Positions 34,097-42,984 are shown, counted from the first letter of the stretch. The stretch: DNA of 64,000 bases from Paraktedonobacter sp034437695 (GCA_034437695.1 DAOTTJ010000047.1:8764-72763); one strand, 5' to 3'. Notes: a model not told the origin generated them from the sequence alone. Made by a program: numbers and translations.

Positions 34097-35977
34097 TCAG
34101 TTGACCGGGGGGATGAGAGTGACTTCGCTGGCCGGGACCCAGGCCTGGCGGTGGTTGTAGTTAATCTCGTACCAGAGGTTGGAGGTACCATCTTCGATCA
34201 CGGTGTAGGCGGAGACGAAGGTGCTGCCTGCTGGTGCGTTGCCCAGGACATAGGTTGTTGGACTTTTGCTCATGGCGTTCGTTGGATCTGGTGTGAGCGC
34301 AGTCGTTAAAAGAGATGCAGACGCCGGTCGGGTGAGCGGACAACCATAGACCAGCAGACGACTTGCGCCCTTGCTGGTCAGTCTGACCACCGTACCCTGG
34401 CCAGGTCTGACTGCGTCAGCGGGGGCGGCCAACCAGACGCGTTGCGCACTGGCGAGGCGTCGGCCAGATGCGAGCTGGTTCTCTACGCCATACCAGATCT
34501 CGTACATCGTCTCCTTGCTCCCTGCCTGGTCGTGGGTCTGAGACAGGACGTAGTAGCTGAGTTCGACCTCGACATTGCCCGTTACGTCGGTGATATCGGC
34601 CTGATTGCCCAGCGGTGTGGAGCGCGTGCTCGGACCTTTATAGAGTTTGAAAAAACTGTAGTTTGCCGCGCTTTCACTACCGTGTTCCCCGAGCAAGTGA
34701 CGTGCGCTGGCGGGTCGGAGCACAATCACGTGCGGCTGAGGCAGGGTCTGGACGAGTGGTACCACTCCCTGTTTCTGGATCAGCGCGAAATAATACGACC
34801 AGAGCCAATAGGGTCCGGGATCGACGTGGTTGGGCAACGCGGTGGCCGAGGGCGAAGGCACGGTGCCGTGCGCGACCACGTGTGCATGGTCGAGTGGGAT
34901 ATGATACTTGTGCAGGAGATACGCCGCCAGTTTGGCCGAGGCCAGATACTCGGCGGCGTTGTACCAGCGATAGCCGCTGGCGTCGAAACCCGCGTGCTCG
35001 ATGCCGATCGAGTGCTGATTGTACCAGTAGTTGCCATCGTGGTAGCCGATATCGCTTTCGTGCAAGATCTGATAGACGGTTCCGTCTGTATCGACGACGT
35101 AGTGCGCGGTCGAGGCGTCGGCGGGGTTTTGAAAGACATTAATCGCGTTTTGCGCAGTGCCTTCGACATCGTGGATGACCAACAGATCGATAGCGAGGTC
35201 GGTCGGTCGATGGGCGCTTTCATAGTTACAGGGTTGATGCGGCTTGACCGTATTGCAATCAAAGGTTTTAGGCGCGAGGATGCAATCGACTGCGCCTGGA
35301 TAGTCGACCGCAGAGGCATTCTGGACACAGCCCGCGGGCAAGGCAGAGCCGACCACTGTAGTCGCGGTCTGCGTGTTGGGAACAACCTGCTGAGAGGATA
35401 AAGCGATGGTCTCCCCATCGTCGGCCAGAGCAGCAAACCCGCTGCGCAAAAGCTGATAGACGCCATCAGCATACATCAGTGCGCCCGAGCGAGTCGTCGC
35501 GTGACTGTAGGCGGCAACCGCTCCATACCAGTTTGCCAGACTCGCCTGAGAACTCGCTGACGGAGAAGCAAGCTGGTGGGCATAGTCGCGCAGCAAGGCA
35601 GCTCCGCCGCGAATATTGGTCGCGAGGTCCAGCTTGAGCTGACTGGTGGGGACCGCGAGTTCGCTGGCGGCCTGGTCGAGCATATCGCCGCGGCGATTTT
35701 CGATCAAGTGCATACAGCCGAAACCATTGTCGATGCTCGGCGTGCCGCTGTGATTGCTCAGATGCCCCTCCATATAGCAGATAGCTTGCAGGAGAGGCAC
35801 TGGAACCCCGTAATCGTGAGAGGCGCTCACAAACGCCTGGCTGAGCGATTGATTGGCAGTATGAGACGAGGCGAGAGGTTGTTGAACGGGAACCCCAAAG
35901 GAGATGGCCAGCGTAAGCAGGCTCAGGAGCAGACAGAAGACTATAGCGACAGATCTGACAAAGGTTCGGCGTTGCAT
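34097..35977 (-). CDS. Secreted N-acetylmuramoyl-L-alanine amidase with lysozyme-like domain
   Basis: 626 residues with GGGGAG before ATG 35977 and a signal peptide (FVRSVAIVFCLLLSLLTLAISFGV). Residues about 45-190 look like a goose-lysozyme/SLT-type fold (FVSASHDYGVPVPLLQAICYMEGHLS with a candidate catalytic Glu). An amidase_2 (PGRP-like) Zn domain follows at about 260-400: DLLVIHDVEGTAQNAINVF, HYVVDTDGTVYQILHESDIGYHDGN, HSIGIEHAG, VVAHGTVPSP. The His of VIHD, of VVAHG and the acidic neighbours form the zinc site. SH3-like repeats at the end (about 440-620) should bind the wall. The protein should act outside the cell on peptidoglycan, cutting between muramic acid and the stem peptide. Confidence 0.87.
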   Translation of the reverse strand: MQRRTFVRSVAIVFCLLLSLLTLAISFGVPVQQPLASSHTANQSLSQAFVSASHDYGVPVPLLQAICYMEGHLSNHSGTPSIDNGFGCMHLIENRRGDMLDQAASELAVPTSQLKLDLATNIRGGAALLRDYAHQLASPSASSQASLANWYGAVAAYSHATTRSGALMYADGVYQLLRSGFAALADDGETIALSSQQVVPNTQTATTVVGSALPAGCVQNASAVDYPGAVDCILAPKTFDCNTVKPHQPCNYESAHRPTDLAIDLLVIHDVEGTAQNAINVFQNPADASTAHYVVDTDGTVYQILHESDIGYHDGNYWYNQHSIGIEHAGFDASGYRWYNAAEYLASAKLAAYLLHKYHIPLDHAHVVAHGTVPSPSATALPNHVDPGPYWLWSYYFALIQKQGVVPLVQTLPQPHVIVLRPASARHLLGEHGSESAANYSFFKLYKGPSTRSTPLGNQADITDVTGNVEVELSYYVLSQTHDQAGSKETMYEIWYGVENQLASGRRLASAQRVWLAAPADAVRPGQGTVVRLTSKGASRLLVYGCPLTRPASASLLTTALTPDPTNAMSKSPTTYVLGNAPAGSTFVSAYTVIEDGTSNLWYEINYNHRQAWVPASEVTLIPPVN

Positions 35978-36144
35978 AGTGACTCCCCAGGGCGCGACCT
36001 GACCGTGGAAGGAGCCTGTGAGCGTGTCGTGCCGGTCCTCCGGGGTCCGAGTTCGAGCATAGAATACAGCAAAGAAGGATAGCTATCCCGTTGCTTCCAG
36101 TATAACGCCGGGGAAAATGTGCTAGCGCGTATATAAGGGTCTCG

Positions 36145-36387
36145 CTAACGAAACTCAACCGCAAAGAGTTCAACCTGGGCTTTGGCTCGACCGCCGAGGC
36201 GGGACAGGTCGCATTGAGCGAGATGGTCACGATCGAGATTGATCTGGAACTCATGCAGCCAGGGGTCCAGGAAGCGGCAGCACAATAGCCGGGTAACGCG
36301 ACGTGTCGCGAGCAAGACGCTTTCCTCTTCTGATTTGTTTGTTCTGTCTCCAGAACCGTTTTGAGATGAAAACACATTGCTGGTCAC
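36145..36387 (-). CDS. Small protein of unknown function
   Basis: 80 codons. The only in-frame start with a good site is GTG 36387, with AGGAGG ten bases upstream. The sequence is compositionally normal (LLATRRVTRLLCCRF, then LDRDHLAQCDLSRLGGRAKA), with no membrane segment and three Cys. I do not recognise a family. It lies directly downstream of a TPR pseudogene and could be a leftover of the same locus. Confidence 0.4.
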   Translation of the reverse strand: MTSNVFSSQNGSGDRTNKSEEESVLLATRRVTRLLCCRFLDPWLHEFQINLDRDHLAQCDLSRLGGRAKAQVELFAVEFR

Positions 36388-36408
36388 GCCATGCGCTCCT
36401 CCTGGCTG

Positions 36409-37088
36409 TCAATCTCTGGAAAGGGAGCGCATGAGCAACGCCTCAGCTTCTGCCATCTTCCCCTGTTCTTGATAGCAATCTACGAGATTTTTGCGGACGA
36501 AGATCGTGTCAGAATGATGAGGACCGAGTTGCTGCTCGCGGATCACGAGCGCACGCCGGTACAATGGTTCAGCCTCCAGGTAATTTCTCTGTTTGTGATA
36601 GAAGACAGCCAAATTGTTGAGGCTTGTAGCCAGGTCAAGATGGTTCGCTTCGAGGAGATGTTCGCGGATAGTCAGGACACGTCTCAAAATGGCTCAGCTT
36701 CTGCAACCTTTCCCTGCTCCAGATAGCAAGCCGCAAGATTGTTGAGGCTGATCGCTGTGTCAAGGTGGTGAGTCCCCAACCGATGTTCACGCATCGCCAG
36801 TGCTCGCAGATACAATGGCTCGGCCTCCACATTCTTTCTCTGCTGGTGATAGAGGAAAGCGAGAGCGTTGAGACTGGTTGCCATGAGAGGATGGTCTGCT
36901 TCCACCTCTTGTTCATAGATGGAGAGGGCTTGCAGGTACTGTGGCTCAGCCTCCACGTATTTGTCCTGTTTTCGGTAGAGGTCTGCCAGCATGAGCAAAC
37001 AGTTTGCTCTGTCAAGTTGATGGGTTTCCCTGAACTGCTCCTTTTCATCATTCACGAAGTGAGACTTGCGTTCTAATGATAACTTCAT
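36409..37088 (-). pseudogene. Kinesin-light-chain-type TPR array, fragment with frameshift
   Basis: Tandem 42-residue TPR units: LMLADLYRKQDKYVEAEPQY, LNALAFLYHQQRKNVEAEPLY, LNNLAACYLEQGKVAEAEP, then after a frameshift near 36686 LNNLAVFYHKQRNYLEAEPLY and KNLVDCYQEQGKMAEAEALL. The family is the same as the repeats of the STAND protein at 847, but the HTH and NB-ARC parts are missing. At the 5' side the repeats are joined to a transposase HTH fragment. It is a remnant of a larger gene. Confidence 0.8.
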
Positions 37089-37194
37089 TTGTCAATCCGG
37101 CGAGGCCCGTCTCTCGATAGTGTTTGATCCAGAGCTGGATCGTGCTATGGGTACGAGCTACTTGCGCTTGCGTGACACCCTCTTCTAAGGAATT
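37048..37194 (-). pseudogene. Transposase helix-turn-helix fragment (IS630-like)
   Basis: Between a TAA at 37195-37197 and a TGA at 37048-37050 the frame reads SLEEGVTQAQVARTHSTIQ and LWIKHYRETGLAGLTNE, the N-terminal HTH common to IS630/IS481-type transposases. The catalytic part is missing. It overlaps the first codons of the TPR remnant, so a transposon was inserted there or recombined there. Confidence 0.65.
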
Positions 37195-37397
37195 TTAACT
37201 ATCGCCTGCTTCTTCCACATTCATTGATTGTGTACTGATAATCTGCTCAATATTAGGCGGACTTTGTATAAGAAGATGGGTTGGGGAGACCGCAAGGCCT
37301 CCCCAGACAGGGGAGACGCTTGTGATCTCTTGTCCTGGCCTGCGTGTTCCAGGTCAGCAAGCTCTTTAGCATTGAGCTTCAGTGCGGCTGGTCGTGC

Positions 37398-38294
37398 TTA
37401 GGCGGCGACGCTGTTCAGTTCGGTCAGATCGTCTGCGGAGAGGGTTAGCGCAGCACCGCGAACGTTGTCGTGCAGGTGTGCGACGGATGAGGTACCTGGA
37501 ATAAGCAGAATGTTTGGTGAGCGCTGGAGCAGCCAGGCCAGCGCAACAGCCATCGGTGTGACGTTGAGGCGGGTGGCGACTGCTTCCAGCTTATCGGACT
37601 GAAGAGGGGAGAAGCCACCGAGCGGAAAGTAGGGGACGTAGGCGATGTCCTGGGCGGCGAGGGAGTCGATCAGCTCGTCGTCGACCCGGTGGGCGAGGTT
37701 GTAGAAGTTCTGCACACAGACAATCGGCGCGATGGACTGTGCCTCGGCGATCTGCTCGGCGGTCACTGTGCTGAGGCCGAGGTGCTTGATACGTCCTTCT
37801 TGCTGGAGTTGCGCGAGCACCGTGAACGGCGCGGCTATCGAGCCAGGAGTCGGACTGTCGAAGCCACCAACGCGCAGGTTGACCACGTCGAGTGCGTCTA
37901 GTCCGAGATGGTCTAGATTGTCAAAGATGGCCTGGCGTAGCTGCTCAGGGGCAAGCGCCTGGGGCCAGCCGCCTGAGGCGTCGCGTAACGCTCCGACCTT
38001 CGTGACGATGTGCAACGAAGCGGGGTAGGGATGCAGAGCTTCTCTGATGATCTGGTTAGTCACGTAGGGACCGTAGAAGTCGCTGGTGTCGATGTGCGTA
38101 ATACCCAGCGCCAGCACCTCGCGCAGCACGGCCACGGCAGCAGCGCGATCGGCTGGTGGACCTAAGACGTGCGGGCCAGCTAGCTGCATTGCACCGTACC
38201 CCATGCGAGTGACCGTCAGATCCTCGGCCATAGTGAACGTCCCTGCGACTGTGGCTGGCAGATGACTCTGTTCATGCGCTGAATGCGATACCAT
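37398..38294 (-). CDS. Aldo/keto reductase
   Basis: 298 residues from ATG 38294 (MVSHSAHEQS), with AGAGGAAA nine bases upstream. The TIM-barrel motifs are present: MGYGAMQLAG, the catalytic Asp and Tyr in ITHIDTSDFYGPYVTN, Lys in LHIVTKVGAL, and the NADPH site IPGTSSVAHLHDNV. It belongs to the bacterial AKR subgroup near oxidoreductases of unknown substrate (YdbC/PdxI-like; pyridoxal reductase is possible). It is divergent from an XRE regulator (38430), 135 bases apart, which probably controls it. Confidence 0.88.
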   Translation of the reverse strand: MVSHSAHEQSHLPATVAGTFTMAEDLTVTRMGYGAMQLAGPHVLGPPADRAAAVAVLREVLALGITHIDTSDFYGPYVTNQIIREALHPYPASLHIVTKVGALRDASGGWPQALAPEQLRQAIFDNLDHLGLDALDVVNLRVGGFDSPTPGSIAAPFTVLAQLQQEGRIKHLGLSTVTAEQIAEAQSIAPIVCVQNFYNLAHRVDDELIDSLAAQDIAYVPYFPLGGFSPLQSDKLEAVATRLNVTPMAVALAWLLQRSPNILLIPGTSSVAHLHDNVRGAALTLSADDLTELNSVAA

Positions 38295-38429
38295 AAAAAT
38301 TTCCTCTTTCTCTCGTTGAAACAATGACAATCACGATCTGTGATACACTTAGAAAGTATGACACGCAAGCAATCGTATGAACAGAGTCCCTGTATCATAT
38401 GATTGAGACAAGCAGGATAAGGAGCGAAG

Positions 38430-39281
38430 ATGAGCGACGAACGACGCAGGCAAGACCTGGCGGACTTCCTACGCACTCGACGGATGCGTCTCGCGCCTGA
38501 ACAGGTCGGGTTGATAGGTGGTGGGAGGAGGCGCACCCCAGGATTGCGGCGTGAAGAGGTGGCGCAGCTAGCGCATGTAGGAGTTTCCTGGTATACCCTG
38601 CTGGAGCAAGGACGCGATATACATCCTTCAAGCGAAGTGCTCCAGAGCATCGCCGAGGCGCTCCAACTCACGTCCGCCGAACGGCAACACCTCCTCTTGC
38701 TTGCCAACCAGCAATACCTCGTTGGAGCAGACGCATCTCGTGAGGAAGTAAGCCCTGCATTGCATCGGGTGCTTGACGCGCTCAATCCCATTCCGGCCTA
38801 CGTTATTGGTCATCGCTGGAATTTCCTTGCCTGGAATCGTGCCGCTGAACATGTCTTGTTGCTCTCGAAGTGGGAACCGCCATATGAATATAATGCTGTC
38901 TGGCGTATGTTCGCTGGTTCGATAAGTCAGCGCCTATACAACCCTGAGTGGGAGCAGGTAGCGCAGAGAGTGCTGGCGGAATTTCGGGCTGAGAGTGCGC
39001 GTTACACCGATGACGAATGGCTCAAACGCTTGATAGCCGACTTGCAGCGCGTAAGCCCTGAGTTTCGGGCATGGTGGCCACGTCACGATGTGCGTGGGCA
39101 AAGCGATGCGCTCAAGGAGATCGAACATCCGCTGGTGGGTCGCCTGATGTTCGAGCATACGACCTTGCAGGTACCCGCTATGCCCGAACTCAAAGTCATG
39201 ATCTACACCCCACGCCCTGAAACTGATACACTGGCAAAGCTCCATCAATTGATGGATCAGCAGATAGCAGTCTCATTCTAG
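38430..39281 (+). CDS. XRE regulator with MmyB-like ligand domain
   Basis: 283 residues; AAGGAG lies six bases before ATG 38430. The N-terminal HTH begins LADFLRTRRMRLAPEQVGL and contains RRRTPGLRREEVAQLAHVG and SWYTLLEQGRDIHPS. The C-terminal domain (about 110-270) is the MmyB-type ligand-binding domain: IPAYVIGHRWNFLAWNRAAEH, YNAVWRMFAG, SPEFRAWWPRHDVR, IEHPLVGRLMFEHTTLQV. The known MmyB domain binds a fatty-acid-like ligand. It is divergent from the aldo/keto reductase. A paralogue lies at 55860-56744. Its last nine bases overlap the end of a truncated sigma factor. Confidence 0.92.
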   Translation: MSDERRRQDLADFLRTRRMRLAPEQVGLIGGGRRRTPGLRREEVAQLAHVGVSWYTLLEQGRDIHPSSEVLQSIAEALQLTSAERQHLLLLANQQYLVGADASREEVSPALHRVLDALNPIPAYVIGHRWNFLAWNRAAEHVLLLSKWEPPYEYNAVWRMFAGSISQRLYNPEWEQVAQRVLAEFRAESARYTDDEWLKRLIADLQRVSPEFRAWWPRHDVRGQSDALKEIEHPLVGRLMFEHTTLQVPAMPELKVMIYTPRPETDTLAKLHQLMDQQIAVSF

Positions 39282-39884
39282 CACCTCATCGGCACTCCAT
39301 CCTTCTAGATCACGCATGACAATAACCTCGCGTTGCTTCTGTGAAAGCTCCTCGATGGCCTTCTGGATGTAGAAACGAGTCTCTTGCGAAAGGAGGCGTT
39401 TTTCGGGAATATGTTCCCAATCACGAGGAAACGAGGCCCAACCACCTGGCCAGATCGGGTGATCATCGGGCAGGAAATGTTCGGAGTCCTCTTCCGTTTC
39501 AGTGGTTTCTTCATTCCTGACCAGAGCAGAAAAGGGAATACTGTTATTTTCACGCTTTCCATGTTTCTGAGCATAATTAATGAGTATACGGAAAATCCAT
39601 GTTTTAAGCGAAGAGCGTCCTTCAAACTGCTTCAGACCACCCAGGACACCCAGCCAGGTTTCTTGTACGACTTCCTCCGCTATTATCGAATTTGGCACAT
39701 ACAATAGAGCGATGCGCTGCAAGGAGGCATCAAACTGATTCAGGAGTGAGATGAAGGCCTCCTCATCACCCTGACGTAAGGCCTGAAGCCAATCTTTCTC
39801 ATCAGAATAGGTTGTGGTCTCTAAGGAGCCAGGTACTCCTATCATATCGGGAGAACTGTCTAATGATGATCGTTGCCCGTTCAT
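39273..39884 (-). CDS. ECF-type sigma factor, C-terminally truncated
   Basis: 203 residues. Region 2 is normal (FISLLNQFDASLQRIALLYVP, AEEVVQETWLGVLGGLKQFEGRSSLKTWIFRILIN). A long acidic linker follows. Region 4 begins correctly (IEELSQKQREVIVMRDLEGWSADEVLE) and then stops by TGA at 39273-39275. The missing 35-40 residues include the recognition helix for the -35 box. The stop lies inside the end of the neighbouring XRE gene, so the tail was probably lost in a rearrangement. Whether the protein still works is doubtful. It is divergent from the secreted-protein gene at 40137, and a conserved sequence lies between them. Confidence 0.75.
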   Translation of the reverse strand: MNGQRSSLDSSPDMIGVPGSLETTTYSDEKDWLQALRQGDEEAFISLLNQFDASLQRIALLYVPNSIIAEEVVQETWLGVLGGLKQFEGRSSLKTWIFRILINYAQKHGKRENNSIPFSALVRNEETTETEEDSEHFLPDDHPIWPGGWASFPRDWEHIPEKRLLSQETRFYIQKAIEELSQKQREVIVMRDLEGWSADEVLE

Positions 39885-40013
39885 AGTTACTCACATTCCA
39901 TCTCCCTCACAAGAACATCTTCTAACAGAGGTTTCTCTCACTAGCTACACGACTATCTCCATTGATATTTACTTAGCGCAAAAATGACAGTTTATCAGAT
40001 AACCTATCATGTC

Positions 40014-40064
40014 TGTAACGTTTCAGAAACTTCTGGAACTAAAGGGTAGATGCTAGCATTTTTC
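40014..40064 (+). promoter_or_regulatory. Conserved upstream sequence of secreted paralogue 1
   Basis: TGTAAC at 40014-40019, then 13 bases, then CTGGAACTA (40033-40041), GTAGATGC and AGCAT, then TTTCT. The same elements with the same spacing lie at 41443-41494 before the second paralogue. The form fits a shared promoter, perhaps for an ECF sigma factor (TGTAAC or GGAAC as -35), which I cannot decide from two copies. Confidence 0.65.
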
Positions 40065-40136
40065 TTCTGTTAACAGATGTTAAATACAGTAGAGCTGTAA
40101 TATACGTCTTTTCAACTAAAAAGGAGCTATACTTTC

Positions 40137-41217
40137 ATGAAGATTTCTCGACGTTTACCCTTTTCTAGTGCTATTCTTCTACTAGTCCTGTTGCTGTTCT
40201 CTACAGATGCTGGTACCCGTAATGCCCATGCGAGTGGTGGTGGTAGTCAGTTTACTCCCTTTGTGACCAGTCTACTTAATCTGGACCCGGTGAACGAAAC
40301 GGTTACATTGCCGTTGCATAGCGGTGTGAGCAATGGACAAAGCGTTTCATACATTCTGACTGATACCTCAGACCGTAATGAGGCTCAGGCATTGGGTATC
40401 AATTGGGCTCCCAGGTTGGCCGTAGCTCTTGGGACTGCCGCAGTGGAAAATGCCACAGGAACAATTAGCGGGGGTGTTACGTTCCCGATCAACGGAACCG
40501 TAGATTTTAGTCCCACGCGGATTGTAGTACCTGGGGCTGCACCTAATTTCTTTCCGCCTGTCCAGATGCAACCAGGAGCTGCGGGCAACTCTGGCTACAG
40601 CCCACTTTTCACTCTGGGTGATGGTATTGTTCGTGATGGCTCCCAAGTTGCCAATAGCACGGGTATGAGCGACGATGTGGCGAGTATCGACTTTGTACAC
40701 CAGACAGTCACACTGCATACCTTCTTTGGTTTCTGGAATGGTCATCAGACCATTTACCTGCACTCGGATGGCTCGAATACTCTGGTTTCATCGGTAGAAG
40801 GTTCCAACTTCGCTCCTAATCTCAATACCGCTCCTACTGCTGGCTCTGATGATCAAAACACGTCGGCTCGTGATGCGATTATCCCGATTGTCAACGGGGT
40901 GGTTCCGAGGGGTGATCCTAACCGCCAGGGATTAGACTCTGCTCTTGATGGACAGGGAGATCCTGATAATATCAATCAGCATGTTCCTGGCAGAGAAGGT
41001 ACACTCTATACGCCCATCTGGGATGTTACTCCGATTGTCTGGACGCAAGCAGCCATTGATGCAGGTCAGCCACTTGATGAGCGCTGGTTATCAAGTGGCT
41101 GACCTCTTTAGCTCAGGTCAAATTGTTGGCGGTGGCACTGGTCCGGCCAATACCAGCCTGGGAGGTGTGCCAGCAGGGGGATTCATCTCCAACTGCCCAC
41201 TGATTGCAATGGACTGA
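40137..41217 (+). pseudogene. Secreted protein, paralogue 1, broken by a 22-bp insertion
   Basis: ATG 40137 (AAAAAGGAGC upstream) starts a signal peptide (FSSAILLLVLLLFSTDAG) and a mature part with regular blocks: NETVTLPLHSGVSNGQSVSYILTD, FPINGTVDFSPTRIVVPG, APNFFPPVQMQPG, SVEGSNFAPNLNTAP, SARDAIIPIVNG. The frame ends at 41102 after unrelated residues (QPLDERWLSSG). Removing 41067-41088 restores AIDAGYQVADLF and an open frame to the stop at 41217, giving about 352 residues and matching AISAGFRV of paralogue 2. The family is unknown to me. As it stands, a 321-residue truncated product could still be made and exported. Confidence 0.85.
41063..41105. repeat. Perfect 16-bp inverted repeat inside the coding region
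   Basis: AGGTCAGCCACTTGAT (41063-41078) and its exact inverse (41090-41105) flank an 11-base loop. The left arm lies mostly in the 22 extra bases that break the frame, so the inverted copy was made by the mutation itself. Confidence 0.85.
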
Positions 41218-41285
41218 TATCACGGCTGATGGCCTGGCGAATATGTATAGTCATCCCTGATTTTGTCAAATCAGGACAAACATCC

Positions 41286-41328
41286 TACGTGTGTTGCAGG
41301 TCGCCCGTGGCGACCTGCAACACACGTA
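41286..41328. terminator. Perfect 19-bp hairpin
   Basis: TACGTGTGTTGCAGGTCGC (41286-41304) pairs with 41310-41328 across a 5-base loop, followed by an A-run and then TTTTT. It lies about 70 bases after paralogue 1 and probably ends its transcript. Bases 41329-41440 hold no gene. Confidence 0.65.
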
Positions 41329-41442
41329 AAAAAGGTTTTTCGGGGCCGCGCTCCCGAACCCCCAGTCAGAGGATGGACGTTGATCAACTGAGAGCTAGCT
41401 TCTTCCGCTTTGCGTGCGAGGACAGAAAGCCAAGAGAATAGA

Positions 41443-41494
41443 TGTAACATTCTCGTGACTACTGGAACTATAGAGTAGATGCAGCATATTTCTC
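41443..41494 (+). promoter_or_regulatory. Conserved upstream sequence of secreted paralogue 2
   Basis: TGTAAC at 41443-41448, 13 bases, CTGGAACTA (41462-41470), GTAGATGC, AGCAT, TTTCT. Same order and spacing as 40014-40064, while the surrounding sequence differs. Confidence 0.65.
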
Positions 41495-41587
41495 CTTACA
41501 AACGTTTTAAGAAGAAATACTGTTTAAAAACATTTCATGACTTCCTTACCTTGCTTTGCTGTGTTCATTTTAAGAAGGAGCTTACTG

Positions 41588-42748
41588 ATGAAAATCTTCA
41601 GGTCTCTCAAAAACTCGGTTGCTACTCTATTACTGCTGTTATTCGTCGTCAGTACATTCGCCCTGGTTCAGCCAGCGTTTGCCATCGGACCTCAGGCTTC
41701 TTACCTTTTACCAGAAGCTATCAGCTTCGATGGTCAGCCAGGATTACCCTCCTCGCAGGCTCAAACGGTTAGGTTGCCACTCTACGCGGGCCTGACCCCT
41801 GCGGGACTACCCACCTACTACGTGATTACAGAATCATCGAACGCGGCTGATGCGCAACAGCGAGGAGTTAATTTCTCACCAAAACTTGCCCATGCGCTGG
41901 GTACTCAGGCGGTGCAGCAGGTTAAAGTGATTAATCCTCTACTCCCCATTCTTAACCAGACCTTCAAGTTCACTGGAACAGTTGACTTCAGCCCTCAACT
42001 TGTGGTTGTGCCAGGAACAGCCCCTAATTACTTTCCGCCAGAACAGCTTGCTCCCGGTTCAGTAGGGGATACCAACTACAGCCCGCTGATTACGACTGGC
42101 AATGGGATTGTTCTCGACGCGCCCCAGGTTGCTAACCTGACAGGGAAACACGACACGGTAGTATCACTCGACCTCCTCCATATGACGGTTACTGTGACAC
42201 TGTTTGGAGGCTTCTACGAGGACCATCCTGTTCTCTATACACGTTTCTCAGCCTCAGATCCATTGCTGGCAGCAATCGAGGGTAGCACCTATACCCCCAA
42301 CCTTAATGCAGCTCCTGGTCTGGCTTCTGACGATCCAGCCACTTCAGCACGTGAGGCTATCGTACCCATTGTCAATGGGCAAACAGGTGTGAACAATCCT
42401 CAGCGCCAGGGCTTAAACTCAGCCCTGGCTGGCGAAGGCGCACCACTCAATAGCATCCAGGAAGAACCAGCACCTGCCAGCGACAGTTCCAGTCAGTTCT
42501 ATAGTCCTGTCTGGGATGTCACACCGGGATTATGGACGGATGCGGCTATTTCCGCTGGCTTCCGTGTCAGGCTGACCAGCGTTGATCCAACGACTGGCAC
42601 TGCTCATGTTGAACAGCAAGCCGAAACTGGCAATCTTGTCAGCCCCGACTTCGCCAGTGGACCTTATAACCCAACTGTCGAGCTGAATGCTGCTGGCTTT
42701 GTCTCTCTCTGCCCGGTAGTGGCTGTACTACCCATTGGGAGCTACTAA
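41588..42748 (+). CDS. Secreted protein of unknown family, paralogue 2
   Basis: 386 residues. ATG 41588 (MKIFRSLKNS) has AAGGAG seven bases upstream. A signal peptide (SVATLLLLLFVVSTFALVQPAFA) precedes the mature protein. It shares with paralogue 1: QTVRLPLYAGLTPAGLPTYYVITE, FKFTGTVDFSPQLVVVPG, APNYFPPEQLAPG, AIEGSTYTPNLNAAP, SAREAIVPIVNGQ, and SPVWDVTPGLWTDAAISAG. It ends FVSLCPVVAVLPIGSY, while paralogue 1 ends FISNCPLIAMD; the shared single Cys is notable. No catalytic motif or metal cluster is evident. It is followed by a good terminator. Export and a common promoter suggest a role outside the cell under one signal. Confidence 0.8.
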   Translation: MKIFRSLKNSVATLLLLLFVVSTFALVQPAFAIGPQASYLLPEAISFDGQPGLPSSQAQTVRLPLYAGLTPAGLPTYYVITESSNAADAQQRGVNFSPKLAHALGTQAVQQVKVINPLLPILNQTFKFTGTVDFSPQLVVVPGTAPNYFPPEQLAPGSVGDTNYSPLITTGNGIVLDAPQVANLTGKHDTVVSLDLLHMTVTVTLFGGFYEDHPVLYTRFSASDPLLAAIEGSTYTPNLNAAPGLASDDPATSAREAIVPIVNGQTGVNNPQRQGLNSALAGEGAPLNSIQEEPAPASDSSSQFYSPVWDVTPGLWTDAAISAGFRVRLTSVDPTTGTAHVEQQAETGNLVSPDFASGPYNPTVELNAAGFVSLCPVVAVLPIGSY

Positions 42749-42771
42749 TAAAAGAGAGAGAGAGCCGAGCC

Positions 42772-42802
42772 AGAACCCCTGCTGAAAGACAGCAGGGGTT
42801 CT
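42772..42802. terminator. 13-bp hairpin
   Basis: AGAACCCCTGCTG (42772-42784) pairs perfectly with 42790-42802, loop AAAGA. It lies 23 bases after paralogue 2. Confidence 0.75.
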
Positions 42803-42984
42803 TAACTGACCACAACGGCTCACCCATCGCAGGATGATTGCTCACACGGCGGAAGAACTTCACGCATCAGCACAGCCGCCGGATCGCCACTCAGTTCGGA
42901 GTGACATGACCATGCAGAAGAGGTGAGCCGATCAGTGGTGATCGGTTCCCACATTCATGGAAGTTTCATCTTGAGGGAGCGCGT

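Noticed and set aside
34442..35401. Open frame of about 320 codons on the plus strand
   Set aside because: Antisense to the amidase gene, Arg/Val/Asp-rich, no ribosome site or motif.
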